A DNA stretch of 6,673 nucleotides from G039029935 sp039029935 (GCA_039029935.1 JBCCFC010000772.1:1-6673), one strand, 5' to 3'; numbered from the stretch's first letter, positions 1 through 6,580 are shown. Notes: generated from the letters alone by a model not told the origin. Program-made: numbers and translations.

Positions 1-1
1 A

Positions 2-2122
2 CTACACAAACAACTTAAGCGAAAGCCACTCATTGCATCTATACTGTCTCATGAAAATACTATAGTAAAGAAAGATGATAAAAAAGGTACACTATACTTC
101 TTGAAAGAAAAATTAAAATCACCTGTCAATAATTATAGGATAAAAGGGATTTCTTCTTTTTTTGCAGATTCTCATCAAAAGCAAATGCACCTATTAAACT
201 CTGACTTAGACGCAGAATTAACGATTAGTGATGAGGAAAGAGATATTAATCAAAAGTCGAAATTCTTCCTCGCATCCGCTGGTGTATCTGCACTAGCATC
301 ATTTGCCATGTCAGCCTCTATGGGATTTTTGAGCCTACCAGCGATTCTCTATATTCTTCAAAATGTCTATAAAGAAAGCTATAAATCACTCGTTTATGAG
401 AAAAAACTATCCGTTCATGTGTTAGTGGCAATACTGATTAGCTTGCTTGTTGTAAAAGGACTTTTTCTTGCCAGCAATTTCTACTTGGCCCTTTATTTGC
501 TTAATCGTAAGTTAATGCTCAAATTAAAGCATAACTCAAGCAATAATATTGTAGATGTGTTCAAGCAACGCCCTCGGTCCGTATGGGTTTTATTAGATGG
601 GGTCGAGACAGAAATACCCTTTGAGCAGTTAAATATGGCAGACATTGTTGTGATCAACCCCGGCGAAACCATTCCTATTGATGGAACTGTTGTGTCTGGC
701 ATAGCGTCTGTGGATCAACATTTGCTGACAGGGGAATCGCAACCAATTGAAAAGGGGCCGGGAGATCAGGTTTTTGCGCTCACCATGCTCCTTTCAGGAC
801 GGCTCGAAGTAGAGGTAAATAAGGCTGGTGACGAGACAGTCGCAGCACACATTGGTGACGTGCTAAATCAGACGGTTGATGTGAAAACGGGTATGCAGCT
901 ATGGTCAGAACGCATGACTGACATCACAGTGTTGCCTATATTTTTGCTGACAGGGTTAATGTGGCCTGTGTTAGGCGGTGTTGAGTCACTCATCATTTTA
1001 AACTCACATTTTCGCTATCGACTTACCATTATCACATCAACAGGGATGCTAAATTTTCTAAACATTGCCGCCCAAAAAGGTATTTTGATTAAAGACGGCC
1101 GGACGATTGAATTGCTCAACAAAATTGATACAGTTGTTTTTGATAAAACAGGTACATTGACCGAAGAGCAACCCCATATTGGGCAGATTCACTCATGTTT
1201 GGGTTATACCGATGAGCAGATTTTGCGCTTTGCGGCTACGGCAGAATATAAGCAAACGCACCCCATTGCGCGTGCTATTCTGATGGCTGCTGACAATTGC
1301 AACATGCATCTCCCGATTGAGGAAATTGACCATGCAGAAGTACGCATTGGGTATGGTGTACTTGTGGCCATTGCGAAAGAAACCGTGCGTGTTGGCAGTC
1401 TTCGTTTTATGGAGATGGAAGGATGTGTGTTTGATCCAGCAATGCGAGAGACACAAGCCTACTGTAAAGCGCAAGGACATTCTTTAGTGTTTGTTGCACT
1501 TGAAGGGTGCGTCATTGGGGCGATTGAATTACACGCAACGGTTCGTCCAGAGGCGGAGAGTGTTATTAACCAGCTCCGGCAACGGGGCGTTAACACAATG
1601 TATATTATCTCTGGTGACCAAGAACAACCGACTCAAAAGCTGGCAGAACAACTTGGCATTGATCATTATTTTGCTGAAATATTACCCGAACGCAAAGCGG
1701 ATTTGATTGCACAACTTCAATCTGAAGGGAAATCGGTCTGTTACATTGGTGACGGCATTAACGATTCGATTGCGCTAAAAAAAGCGGATGTATCTGTCTC
1801 TTTACGTGGCGCATCCAGTGTTGCGATTGACACAGCACAGGTTATCCTCATGGATGGTAGCTTACATCAGCTTGACGAATTATTTGAACTTGCCAATGGC
1901 TTAAGGCAAAATATGCGTTGGACCGTGACAAGCGTCCTTGCACCATGTGCAGCCAGTTTGGTAGGTGCGTTTATCCCTGGGTTTACAATTATCGATTCAT
2001 TGATTTTAAGTGGTGTTAGTGTCGTTGCCGGATTTGGCTGTGCCATTTCACCGCTGATGTATTATCAGCGTGAACCAACCCAATTAAGGGCACAGAATCA
2101 CCTCACATCTGCTGAGTTATAG
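2..2122 (+). CDS. P1B-like P-type ATPase lacking the CPC motif (5' end cut by window edge)
   Basis: An ATP-driven membrane transporter; the cargo cannot be named. The frame has no stop back to base 2, so the gene starts outside the window. The TTG at 101 is in frame but need not be the start. Numbering from base 2 (706 residues visible): hydrophobic segments near 88-123 and 137-167 would form four helices, followed by the actuator domain with T-G-E-S at 243-246. A further helix pair lies near 308-355. The phosphorylation site D-K-T-G-T has Asp381, the nucleotide-binding domain has His-Pro at 420-421, and the hinge G-D-G-I-N-D is at 583-588. Two C-terminal helices lie near 639-688. This order is that of P1B heavy-metal pumps. 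The Cys-Pro-Cys expected in the sixth helix aligns with Phe-Arg-Tyr (337-339), the Tyr-Asn of helix seven reads Ser-Val, and the Met-x-x-Ser-Ser of helix eight is not seen. No HMA domain is in the visible part. The catalytic machinery looks active. The family call is firm; the substrate is unknown. Confidence 0.9.
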   Translation, partial: LHKQLKRKPLIASILSHENTIVKKDDKKGTLYFLKEKLKSPVNNYRIKGISSFFADSHQKQMHLLNSDLDAELTISDEERDINQKSKFFLASAGVSALASFAMSASMGFLSLPAILYILQNVYKESYKSLVYEKKLSVHVLVAILISLLVVKGLFLASNFYLALYLLNRKLMLKLKHNSSNNIVDVFKQRPRSVWVLLDGVETEIPFEQLNMADIVVINPGETIPIDGTVVSGIASVDQHLLTGESQPIEKGPGDQVFALTMLLSGRLEVEVNKAGDETVAAHIGDVLNQTVDVKTGMQLWSERMTDITVLPIFLLTGLMWPVLGGVESLIILNSHFRYRLTIITSTGMLNFLNIAAQKGILIKDGRTIELLNKIDTVVFDKTGTLTEEQPHIGQIHSCLGYTDEQILRFAATAEYKQTHPIARAILMAADNCNMHLPIEEIDHAEVRIGYGVLVAIAKETVRVGSLRFMEMEGCVFDPAMRETQAYCKAQGHSLVFVALEGCVIGAIELHATVRPEAESVINQLRQRGVNTMYIISGDQEQPTQKLAEQLGIDHYFAEILPERKADLIAQLQSEGKSVCYIGDGINDSIALKKADVSVSLRGASSVAIDTAQVILMDGSLHQLDELFELANGLRQNMRWTVTSVLAPCAASLVGAFIPGFTIIDSLILSGVSVVAGFGCAISPLMYYQREPTQLRAQNHLTSAEL

Positions 2123-2255
2123 AGCAACCTGAGAAATAAAATACATTTTCAAAGCCGGACAACGAGGTCCAATTTTTGAGAACGATTTAACTTCTGGTAT
2201 TATCAGGTAATTTTAGTATTCTTGATATTAAGAAGAAATTTTACCAGCTATCAAG
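2123..2255. other. AT-rich spacer with short inverted repeats
   Basis: No coding frame I can support. Visible structure: GGAC/GTCC (2157-2160 and 2167-2170) followed by five T; a near-palindrome of 13 bases at 2194-2206; CTGGTA at 2194-2199 matching TACCAG at 2242-2247; and TTCTTGATA at 2219-2227 matching TATCAAGAA at 2249-2257. The last two pairings cross, so they would be alternatives or form a pseudoknot in RNA. The 9-base pair abuts the terminator that follows. Whether this is the ATPase 3' untranslated region or a leader of the downstream operon cannot be read from sequence alone. Confidence 0.45.
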
Positions 2256-2293
2256 AAAGTGGAAAGAGTATTGTCTCTTCCACTTTTTTCTTT
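2256..2293 (+). terminator. Intrinsic terminator after the ATPase gene
   Basis: AAAGTGGAAAGAG (2256-2268) pairs with CTCTTCCACTTT (2275-2286), giving 12 base pairs with one bulged A around a six-base loop. A T-rich tail runs from 2284 to 2293. This is a classical Rho-independent shape on the + strand. It lies 134 bases past the ATPase stop and 105 bases before the hydrolase start, so it separates the two units. It could instead act as an attenuator for the operon if transcription starts upstream of it. Confidence 0.75.
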
Positions 2294-2327
2294 ATATGCT
2301 TTAAAAAAGGGAGAATAAATAACTCTC

Positions 2328-2347
2328 AATCAATCTGTCGGTTGATT
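2328..2347. promoter_or_regulatory. Operator-like inverted repeat upstream of the amidase operon
   Basis: AATCAATC (2328-2335) faces GGTTGATT (2340-2347) across a four-base spacer. The arms match except for one position that would be a G-U pair in RNA. It lies 50 bases before the hydrolase start, where a repressor site or a leader hairpin would be expected. I do not see a convincing -35/-10 pair beside it, and the binding protein is unknown. Confidence 0.35.
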
Positions 2348-2386
2348 TAGTTTGATGCTTCATTTGGTTGGTAAGCGTCAACTTTC

Positions 2387-2393
2387 GAGAGGA
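2387..2393 (+). promoter_or_regulatory. Ribosome binding site of the hydrolase gene
   Basis: GAGAGGA ends four bases before the ATG at 2398 and decides that start over the in-frame TTG at 2368. The encoded N-terminus (M-R-N-T-K-I-A-L-I-Q) also begins where nitrilase-family proteins begin. Confidence 0.7.
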
Positions 2394-2397
2394 TGTT

Positions 2398-3243
2398 ATG
2401 AGAAATACAAAAATAGCACTCATACAAACGTACTGGCCTGGCAGTCGTGCCGCCATTATTCAAACGTATCGTGACTTGGTGGCTGATGCTAGGCGTCAAG
2501 GTGCCGAGATCGTTTGCCTTCAGGAATTTACACTTTCCCCTTATTTTGCCAGTGTCAAAGATGATGCCAACTACGAGTGGGCCGAGCCGATTCTTGGTGG
2601 TGAATCGGACGCTGTCTTTGGAGAGCTTGCCAAGCAGAACAATGTGTTTCTGATTGGCAGTCTCTTTGAGCTCGATGAAAATGGCACACACTGGGATACG
2701 GCAACAATTCACAGCCCAGCAGGGACATTGGTTGGCTTCACACGGAAGGTTCATATCCCACAAGGTGCAGGGTATTACGAAGACTACTATTACGGTGGTG
2801 ATAATCAATTCCCTGTTCATGATCTAGGCGGGTTACAGACATGCGTTCCGACTTGCTATGATCAATGGTTTCCAGAGATGTCACGCATCTGTGCATTGAA
2901 TGGGGCCGAATTTATTTTTTACCCGACCGCAATTGGGTCGGAGCCGGAAGCACCAGAGCTAGACACCGCGTCATCGTGGCAAATGGTGATGCGTGGACAA
3001 GCGATTGCCAATGGCGTCTATATTGCCGCCGCCAATCGCACGGGTGAAGAAGGCGTACAATTTTATGGTAGCAGCTTCGTCTGCGATCCAATGGGCAATA
3101 TCATTGCGCAGGCGAGCCGTGATCAAACAGAAGTGATTGTGGCCGAGTTGGATGCGGACGTGTTTACACAATGGCGGTATCTGTTCCCGTTGTTACAGCA
3201 ACGGCGACCAGATGCCTATTCAAAATTAATTGAAAAAGTATGA
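2398..3243 (+). CDS. Carbon-nitrogen hydrolase (N-carbamoylputrescine amidase / beta-ureidopropionase type)
   Basis: A cytoplasmic nitrilase-superfamily enzyme of 281 residues, close to the usual length of about 290. It is expected to cleave an N-carbamoyl amine to the free amine, CO2 and ammonia through a cysteine thioester. The full triad is visible: Glu43 in L-Q-E-F, Lys117 in R-K-V-H-I-P, and Cys153 in C-Y-D-Q-W-F-P-E. The stretch F-Y-P-T-A-I-G-S-E-P (174-183) and F-Y-G-S-S-F (222-227) match what I recall of AguB, N-carbamoylputrescine amidase, as does R-R-P-D-A-Y near the C-terminus. There is no signal peptide or membrane segment. It is the first gene of the operon and has its only clear ribosome binding site. 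The aminotransferase neighbours suggest the released amine is deaminated next. Beta-ureidopropionase or another N-carbamoyl amino acid amidase remains possible. The fold and chemistry are secure; the exact substrate is inferred. Confidence 0.9.
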   Translation: MRNTKIALIQTYWPGSRAAIIQTYRDLVADARRQGAEIVCLQEFTLSPYFASVKDDANYEWAEPILGGESDAVFGELAKQNNVFLIGSLFELDENGTHWDTATIHSPAGTLVGFTRKVHIPQGAGYYEDYYYGGDNQFPVHDLGGLQTCVPTCYDQWFPEMSRICALNGAEFIFYPTAIGSEPEAPELDTASSWQMVMRGQAIANGVYIAAANRTGEEGVQFYGSSFVCDPMGNIIAQASRDQTEVIVAELDADVFTQWRYLFPLLQQRRPDAYSKLIEKV

Positions 3244-3253
3244 TACAAAAAAT

Positions 3254-4591
3254 ATGAACAAAAATGTAGCAATTGCAGCAAAGAACAAGCAGTACACGTT
3301 AACAACATGGAAAGCACAAAAAAGTTGGCAACCGATGACGATGACCCGTTCCAAAGGGGTTTATTTTTGGGACGCAGATGACAAAAAATATATGGATTGG
3401 TCATCACAACTTGTCAATGTCAACGTCGGCCACAGCCATCCACGCGTCGTCAAAGCCATTCAGGATCAAGCATCCAAGCTCTGTTTTGCCATGCCATCAC
3501 TGGCCTCTGAGCCACGCGGTCAACTGGGCGAAGCACTGTCCAAAGTCACACCAAAGGGTCACACCAAAACATTTTTTACACTCGGTGGCGCAGATTCCAA
3601 CGAAAACGCCATGAAGATGGCGCGCATGTATACGGGGCGTCAGAAGGTCATCGGGCGTTATCGCGCTTATCATGGGTCTACCTTTGGGGCGATGTCTGCC
3701 AGTGGGGATCCACGCAAAGGACCAAGCGATCCAGGCGTTCCGTGGACCGTTCATGTCCACGATCCAGACACCTATCGCAGCCCGTTATACCAAGGGCGTT
3801 CACAGGAGGAAGGCGATGCCCTGCTGATTGCGCAGATTGCTCAGACCATCGAGTTCGAAGGACCGGAGACAATTGCGGCCATTATTCTGGAAGGCTATAG
3901 CGGAACCAGCGGCATTTTGCAGGGCGGCGAAGTCTTTTGGCGAGGGATTCAAAATCTCTGTGACAAACATGGCATCATGCTGATTATCGACGAGGTCATG
4001 AGTGGGTTTGGACGCACAGGTAGATGGTTTGGCGTGGACCATTATCCCTATGTAAAGCCAGATTTTTTGGTGATGGCAAAGGGGTTGACGAGTGGGTATA
4101 TTCCGATGGGTGGCATTTCTGTTTCAGATAGGGTGGCCGAGTATTTTGAAGAAAATACACTACACGCGGGGTTGACCTATAGTGCGCATACGCTGGCCTG
4201 TGCTGCTGCAATTGCTACATTAGAAGTGTATCATGAGGAAAATTTAATCGAACATGCCAATGAGATGGGCAAGGTACTGCGTGCAGGATTGCTCGATTTG
4301 GCCGAGGGACATCGCTGTGTCGGTGATGTACGGGGTACGGGATTACTACAAGTACTCGATCTCGTGAAGAGCCGTGAGACACGGGAACCCATGAGCGGTT
4401 TTAACCAGCCGCAGACTGAGCCAATGCTCAAGATGATGGCTTTGTGTCGTGAAAAGGGGCTGAGTGCTTTTTCGCGCTGGAACTGGCTCTTTTCTGCACC
4501 GCCATTGGTGGCGACGGAGGAGCAAATTCAGTGGGCCTTAGAGATTCTGGATGAGGCGTTGAATATTGCCGATGAATATGTGACTGATTAA
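3254..4591 (+). CDS. Class III PLP-dependent aminotransferase, taurine/putrescine-pyruvate type
   Basis: A soluble fold-type I transaminase of 445 residues that moves an amino group from an amine or omega-amino acid to a keto acid. Pyridoxal phosphate should be held by Lys276 (M-A-K-G) and Asp246 (I-I-D-E-V). Tyr139-His140-Gly141 would stack on the ring, and the phosphate-loop region reads G-G-A-D-S-N-E (111-117) instead of the common S-G-x-E-A-N-E. Thr308 lies in L-T-Y-S-A-H. The C-terminal substrate region reads S-R-W-N-W with A-P-P-L following (407-418), unlike the L-R-I-A-P-P-L of the next gene, so the two probably prefer different substrates. ATG 3254 is chosen because it lies 10 bases after the amidase stop; an in-frame TTG at 3230 would overlap that gene. 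No good Shine-Dalgarno precedes it, which suggests translational coupling. Candidate donors are putrescine, beta-alanine and taurine; sequence alone does not choose. Confidence 0.87.
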   Translation: MNKNVAIAAKNKQYTLTTWKAQKSWQPMTMTRSKGVYFWDADDKKYMDWSSQLVNVNVGHSHPRVVKAIQDQASKLCFAMPSLASEPRGQLGEALSKVTPKGHTKTFFTLGGADSNENAMKMARMYTGRQKVIGRYRAYHGSTFGAMSASGDPRKGPSDPGVPWTVHVHDPDTYRSPLYQGRSQEEGDALLIAQIAQTIEFEGPETIAAIILEGYSGTSGILQGGEVFWRGIQNLCDKHGIMLIIDEVMSGFGRTGRWFGVDHYPYVKPDFLVMAKGLTSGYIPMGGISVSDRVAEYFEENTLHAGLTYSAHTLACAAAIATLEVYHEENLIEHANEMGKVLRAGLLDLAEGHRCVGDVRGTGLLQVLDLVKSRETREPMSGFNQPQTEPMLKMMALCREKGLSAFSRWNWLFSAPPLVATEEQIQWALEILDEALNIADEYVTD

Positions 4592-4593
4592 CT

Positions 4594-5910
4594 ATGAAAA
4601 CATCACAACAACTAATCGAAAAACAAAAACAACATCTATGGCCCAATCACTTGCTCTATTACAGCAATCCACTGCCATTGGAGCGTGGAGAGGACCTGTA
4701 TGTCTGGGATGTAGATGGCAACAAATATCTTGACTTTTTTGCGGGCATTTTGACGACCAGCGTTGGGCACAACAACCAGCGTGTCAAGGATCGCATCCAT
4801 GATCAAGTAGACAAGCTGCTGCATACATCAACGCTCTATCCCAATGCCGCTCACATCGAGTTTGCCGAGAAGTTGGCGCAGATTACACCAGAGGGACTGG
4901 ATACCTTCTACTTTGGGGCGACAGGCACGGATGCGGATGAGACGGCCGTGTTGATGGCACAAATCTACACGGGTAACACCGAGATTATTGCGTTGCGGCA
5001 TGGCTATAGCGGCAAATCACAGATGGCGATGTCGTTGACTGGGCAGGCATCGTGGCGCATGGGACCTGTGCATGTAGGCTATGTCCGCCATGCAATGACA
5101 CCCTACACCTATCGTGCGCTCGGTGGCATGGATGAAAAGAGCTATGTCCAGGCATGTTTGGATGACCTTGAGGATGTGATTCGCACGATGACCTCTGGTA
5201 AGATTGCGGGTATGCTCATAGAGCCGATTCAGGGTGTCGGTGGGTTTATTACGCTGCCCGATGCATATTTACAAGGGGCGGTCGAGATTGTGCGCGCCAA
5301 TGATGGGCTGGTCATCATTGATGAGGTGCAGACGGGCTTTGGGCGCACAGGCACACACTGGTGGGGTCATCAACACAGTGGCATCAAGCCCGACATCATT
5401 ACAATGGCAAAGGGCATCGCCAATGGTATGCCGCTCTCTGCGGTTGCCACCACACAGGAAATTGCCGAGAGTGCGGTCGGTCAGGGCTTGACGCTGAGTA
5501 CCTTTGGTGGCAACCCGGTCGCCTGTGCTGCGGGCATTGGCACACTGGAAGCGATGATGGAGGACTACACGCCCGCTCGAAGTGCGTTGATGGGTGCAGA
5601 GCTTAAGAAGGGGCTGAACTCATTGCAGACCAAGTACCCGATTATCGGTGAGGTTCGTGGACGTGGCTTGATGCAGGGTGTGGAGATTGTGAGCGACCCT
5701 GAGTCGAAAGAGCCATCATCTGCGTTGGCTGGTGAGGTGCTGGAGGCAGGACGCAAGGTTGGGTTGTTGATAGGCAAGGGTGGGCTGTATAGCAATACGC
5801 TGCGCATTGCACCACCGCTGTCCGCAACCAAAGAACATGTACAGGAGGCACTGGAAAAGCTCGATTTGGCCTTTGCCCATGTGCAGGAGGGTGTAGAACA
5901 GATTTTTTGA
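4594..5910 (+). CDS. Class III PLP-dependent aminotransferase, AGXT2/GABA-aminotransferase type
   Basis: A second soluble class III transaminase, 438 residues and full length. Lys273 (M-A-K-G) should form the PLP Schiff base, and Asp243 (I-I-D-E-V-Q) bind the ring nitrogen. Tyr138 sits in R-H-G-Y-S-G, the phosphate loop reads G-T-D-A-D-E (111-116), and T-F-G-G-N-P begins at Thr303. Arg355 (E-V-R-G-R-G-L) and Arg404 (L-R-I-A-P-P-L) are placed where related enzymes bind carboxylates. Stretches such as W-D-V-D-G-N-K-Y-L-D-F-F near 38-49, H-T-S-T-L-Y-P at 77-83 and I-E-P-I-Q-G-V-G-G-F near 209 recall alanine-glyoxylate aminotransferase 2 and its relatives, which accept beta-alanine, beta-aminoisobutyrate or GABA-like donors. 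It starts 2 bases after the previous stop with no visible Shine-Dalgarno, so coupled translation is likely. It would take the product of the earlier steps or work in parallel; its substrate is inferred. Confidence 0.88.
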   Translation: MKTSQQLIEKQKQHLWPNHLLYYSNPLPLERGEDLYVWDVDGNKYLDFFAGILTTSVGHNNQRVKDRIHDQVDKLLHTSTLYPNAAHIEFAEKLAQITPEGLDTFYFGATGTDADETAVLMAQIYTGNTEIIALRHGYSGKSQMAMSLTGQASWRMGPVHVGYVRHAMTPYTYRALGGMDEKSYVQACLDDLEDVIRTMTSGKIAGMLIEPIQGVGGFITLPDAYLQGAVEIVRANDGLVIIDEVQTGFGRTGTHWWGHQHSGIKPDIITMAKGIANGMPLSAVATTQEIAESAVGQGLTLSTFGGNPVACAAGIGTLEAMMEDYTPARSALMGAELKKGLNSLQTKYPIIGEVRGRGLMQGVEIVSDPESKEPSSALAGEVLEAGRKVGLLIGKGGLYSNTLRIAPPLSATKEHVQEALEKLDLAFAHVQEGVEQIF

Positions 5911-5919
5911 TATCCTATA

Positions 5920-5991
5920 TTGCATGCAAGCTATGCTGTTGCGGATTGGATGATTCAGAAAGAGGTCGATCCGATGTTTGCATAGGCTTGC
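5920..5991. repeat. Nested inverted repeat just past the operon
   Basis: GCAAGCTATG (5926-5935) pairs with CATAGGCTTGC (5981-5991) with a single unpaired base. Inside it, CGGAT (5942-5946) pairs with ATCCG (5969-5973). The left arm overlaps a perfect 10-base palindrome, TTGCATGCAA (5920-5929). It begins 10 bases after the last aminotransferase stop, where an mRNA 3' stabilising structure or a small repeat element would sit. Confidence 0.45.
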
Positions 5992-6017
5992 GAAGCACGA
6001 AGAGAACGCACGATGAA

Positions 6018-6048
6018 CAATCTACACAATTTTCGTTGTGCATGATTG
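6018..6048. repeat. Second hairpin in the spacer
   Basis: CACAA (6025-6029) pairs with TTGTG (6036-6040) around a six-base loop. Outside it, CAATC (6018-6022) pairs with GATTG (6044-6048), leaving a small internal loop. No poly-T follows, so termination is not indicated. The function is unknown, and short arms like these can occur by chance. Confidence 0.35.
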
Positions 6049-6148
6049 ATGATTGGATCAGGGATTACTGCCATTGAAGATAATATGTTCTAACCTGTAA
6101 GTGGATTGGGTAATGGGTTTCAATGGTTTTCTCCTTTGTGTGGTATGG

Positions 6149-6177
6149 AAAAGAGGGCGAGTGATTCGCTCTCTTTT
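6149..6177. terminator. Bidirectional terminator between convergent genes
   Basis: AAAAGAGGGCGA (6149-6160) pairs with TCGCTCTCTTTT (6166-6177) across a five-base loop, with one G-U position on the + strand. Flanking A and T tracts give a U-run on either strand. It lies between the + strand operon ending at 5910 and the - strand gene ending at 6200, the expected place for a shared terminator. The U-run is only four bases before CGCG on the + strand, so the strength is uncertain. Confidence 0.65.
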
Positions 6178-6199
6178 CGCGTCTGGCGACTGCTTTAAC

Positions 6200-6556
6200 C
6201 TACCACACTCGGTCAACATACACACTATCATCCAATGGTAGATTCCCTTTATAGGTCTTCTCTTGTGCCTCTTCTAACGTGCCAAAAATCCCCAATAGTT
6301 GGGTATCGCTGCCCAACTCGCGGTAGTACGACATCTGCTCTGTTGGAACAATCGCTGTGTAACCTCGCTCATCCCAAAGCACCCAGCCATAAATACGGTC
6401 ACTGCGGACCATCTCCCAGCGGGCATCTTTGGTTTGTACCCATTCGACATCAGGCAGTCTCATGCAGTCCGGGCAGCACTCAAGGTGCAGCTTGGTATCC
6501 CATACCATCTCATCGTTATGAATGCGGCAATAGCGAACATACGGCTGACGCTCCAT
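6200..6556 (-). CDS. Small protein of unknown function with CxxH...CxxC pattern
   Basis: I do not recognise this protein. As drawn it has 118 residues, no signal peptide and no membrane segment. It is rich in Trp, Tyr and acidic residues and ends V-Y-V-D-R-V-W. Cys10-x-x-His13 and Cys28-x-x-Cys31 (with Cys27 beside them) could bind one zinc ion as a small ribbon near the N-terminus. The remainder, with W-V-L-W-D-E-R-G-Y near residues 56-64 and G-I-F-G-T-L-E-E-A near 87-95, looks like a compact alpha/beta domain. The ATG at 6556 is a guess: upstream only a weak GAG is seen, and the frame stays open to the right edge, but those upstream codons are arginine-rich, lie largely in the GC-jump region and look non-coding. 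Coding is supported by uninterrupted length, plausible composition and a terminator just past its stop. It is convergent with the operon, so a shared role is not implied. Confidence 0.6.
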   Translation of the reverse strand: MERQPYVRYCRIHNDEMVWDTKLHLECCPDCMRLPDVEWVQTKDARWEMVRSDRIYGWVLWDERGYTAIVPTEQMSYYRELGSDTQLLGIFGTLEEAQEKTYKGNLPLDDSVYVDRVW

Positions 6557-6580
6557 GTCATCTCGTCGTCGGATGTTATG

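Larger units (their letters stand above)
5911..6148. other. Non-coding spacer after the operon
   Basis: I see no coding frame worth naming. The region holds two nested inverted repeats, listed separately, and repeated GATTG-like words: GGATTGGATGATTCAG at 5943-5958 resembles GATTGATGATTGGATCAG at 6044-6061. The repetition could be remnant duplication or RNA structure. No T-run follows the first hairpin, so it is not an ordinary terminator. Confidence 0.4.

Noticed and set aside
1193..1480. 95-residue open frame on the - strand
   Set aside because: It is a shadow of the ATPase phosphorylation and nucleotide-binding domains; its composition is not protein-like.
2157..2177. GGAC/GTCC hairpin followed by five T as ATPase terminator
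   Set aside because: The stem has only four base pairs and two A residues precede the T-run; the hairpin at 2256-2293 is far stronger.
2271..2298. TTGTCT and TATATG with a 16-base spacer as an operon promoter
   Set aside because: Both boxes deviate from consensus and the first lies inside the terminator loop and stem; AT-rich DNA gives such matches by chance.
2368..2397. TTG start 30 bases upstream for the hydrolase
   Set aside because: The ATG at 2398 has a well-placed GAGAGGA, and the extra ten residues do not belong to the family N-terminus.
2347..2820. 157-residue open frame on the - strand
   Set aside because: It lies across the hydrolase gene, whose complete catalytic triad and family motifs establish the + strand frame; the - strand product has no recognisable domain.
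3230..3253. TTG start for the first aminotransferase overlapping the hydrolase stop
   Set aside because: ATG 3254 is in frame, close behind the previous stop, and leaves a normal N-terminus.
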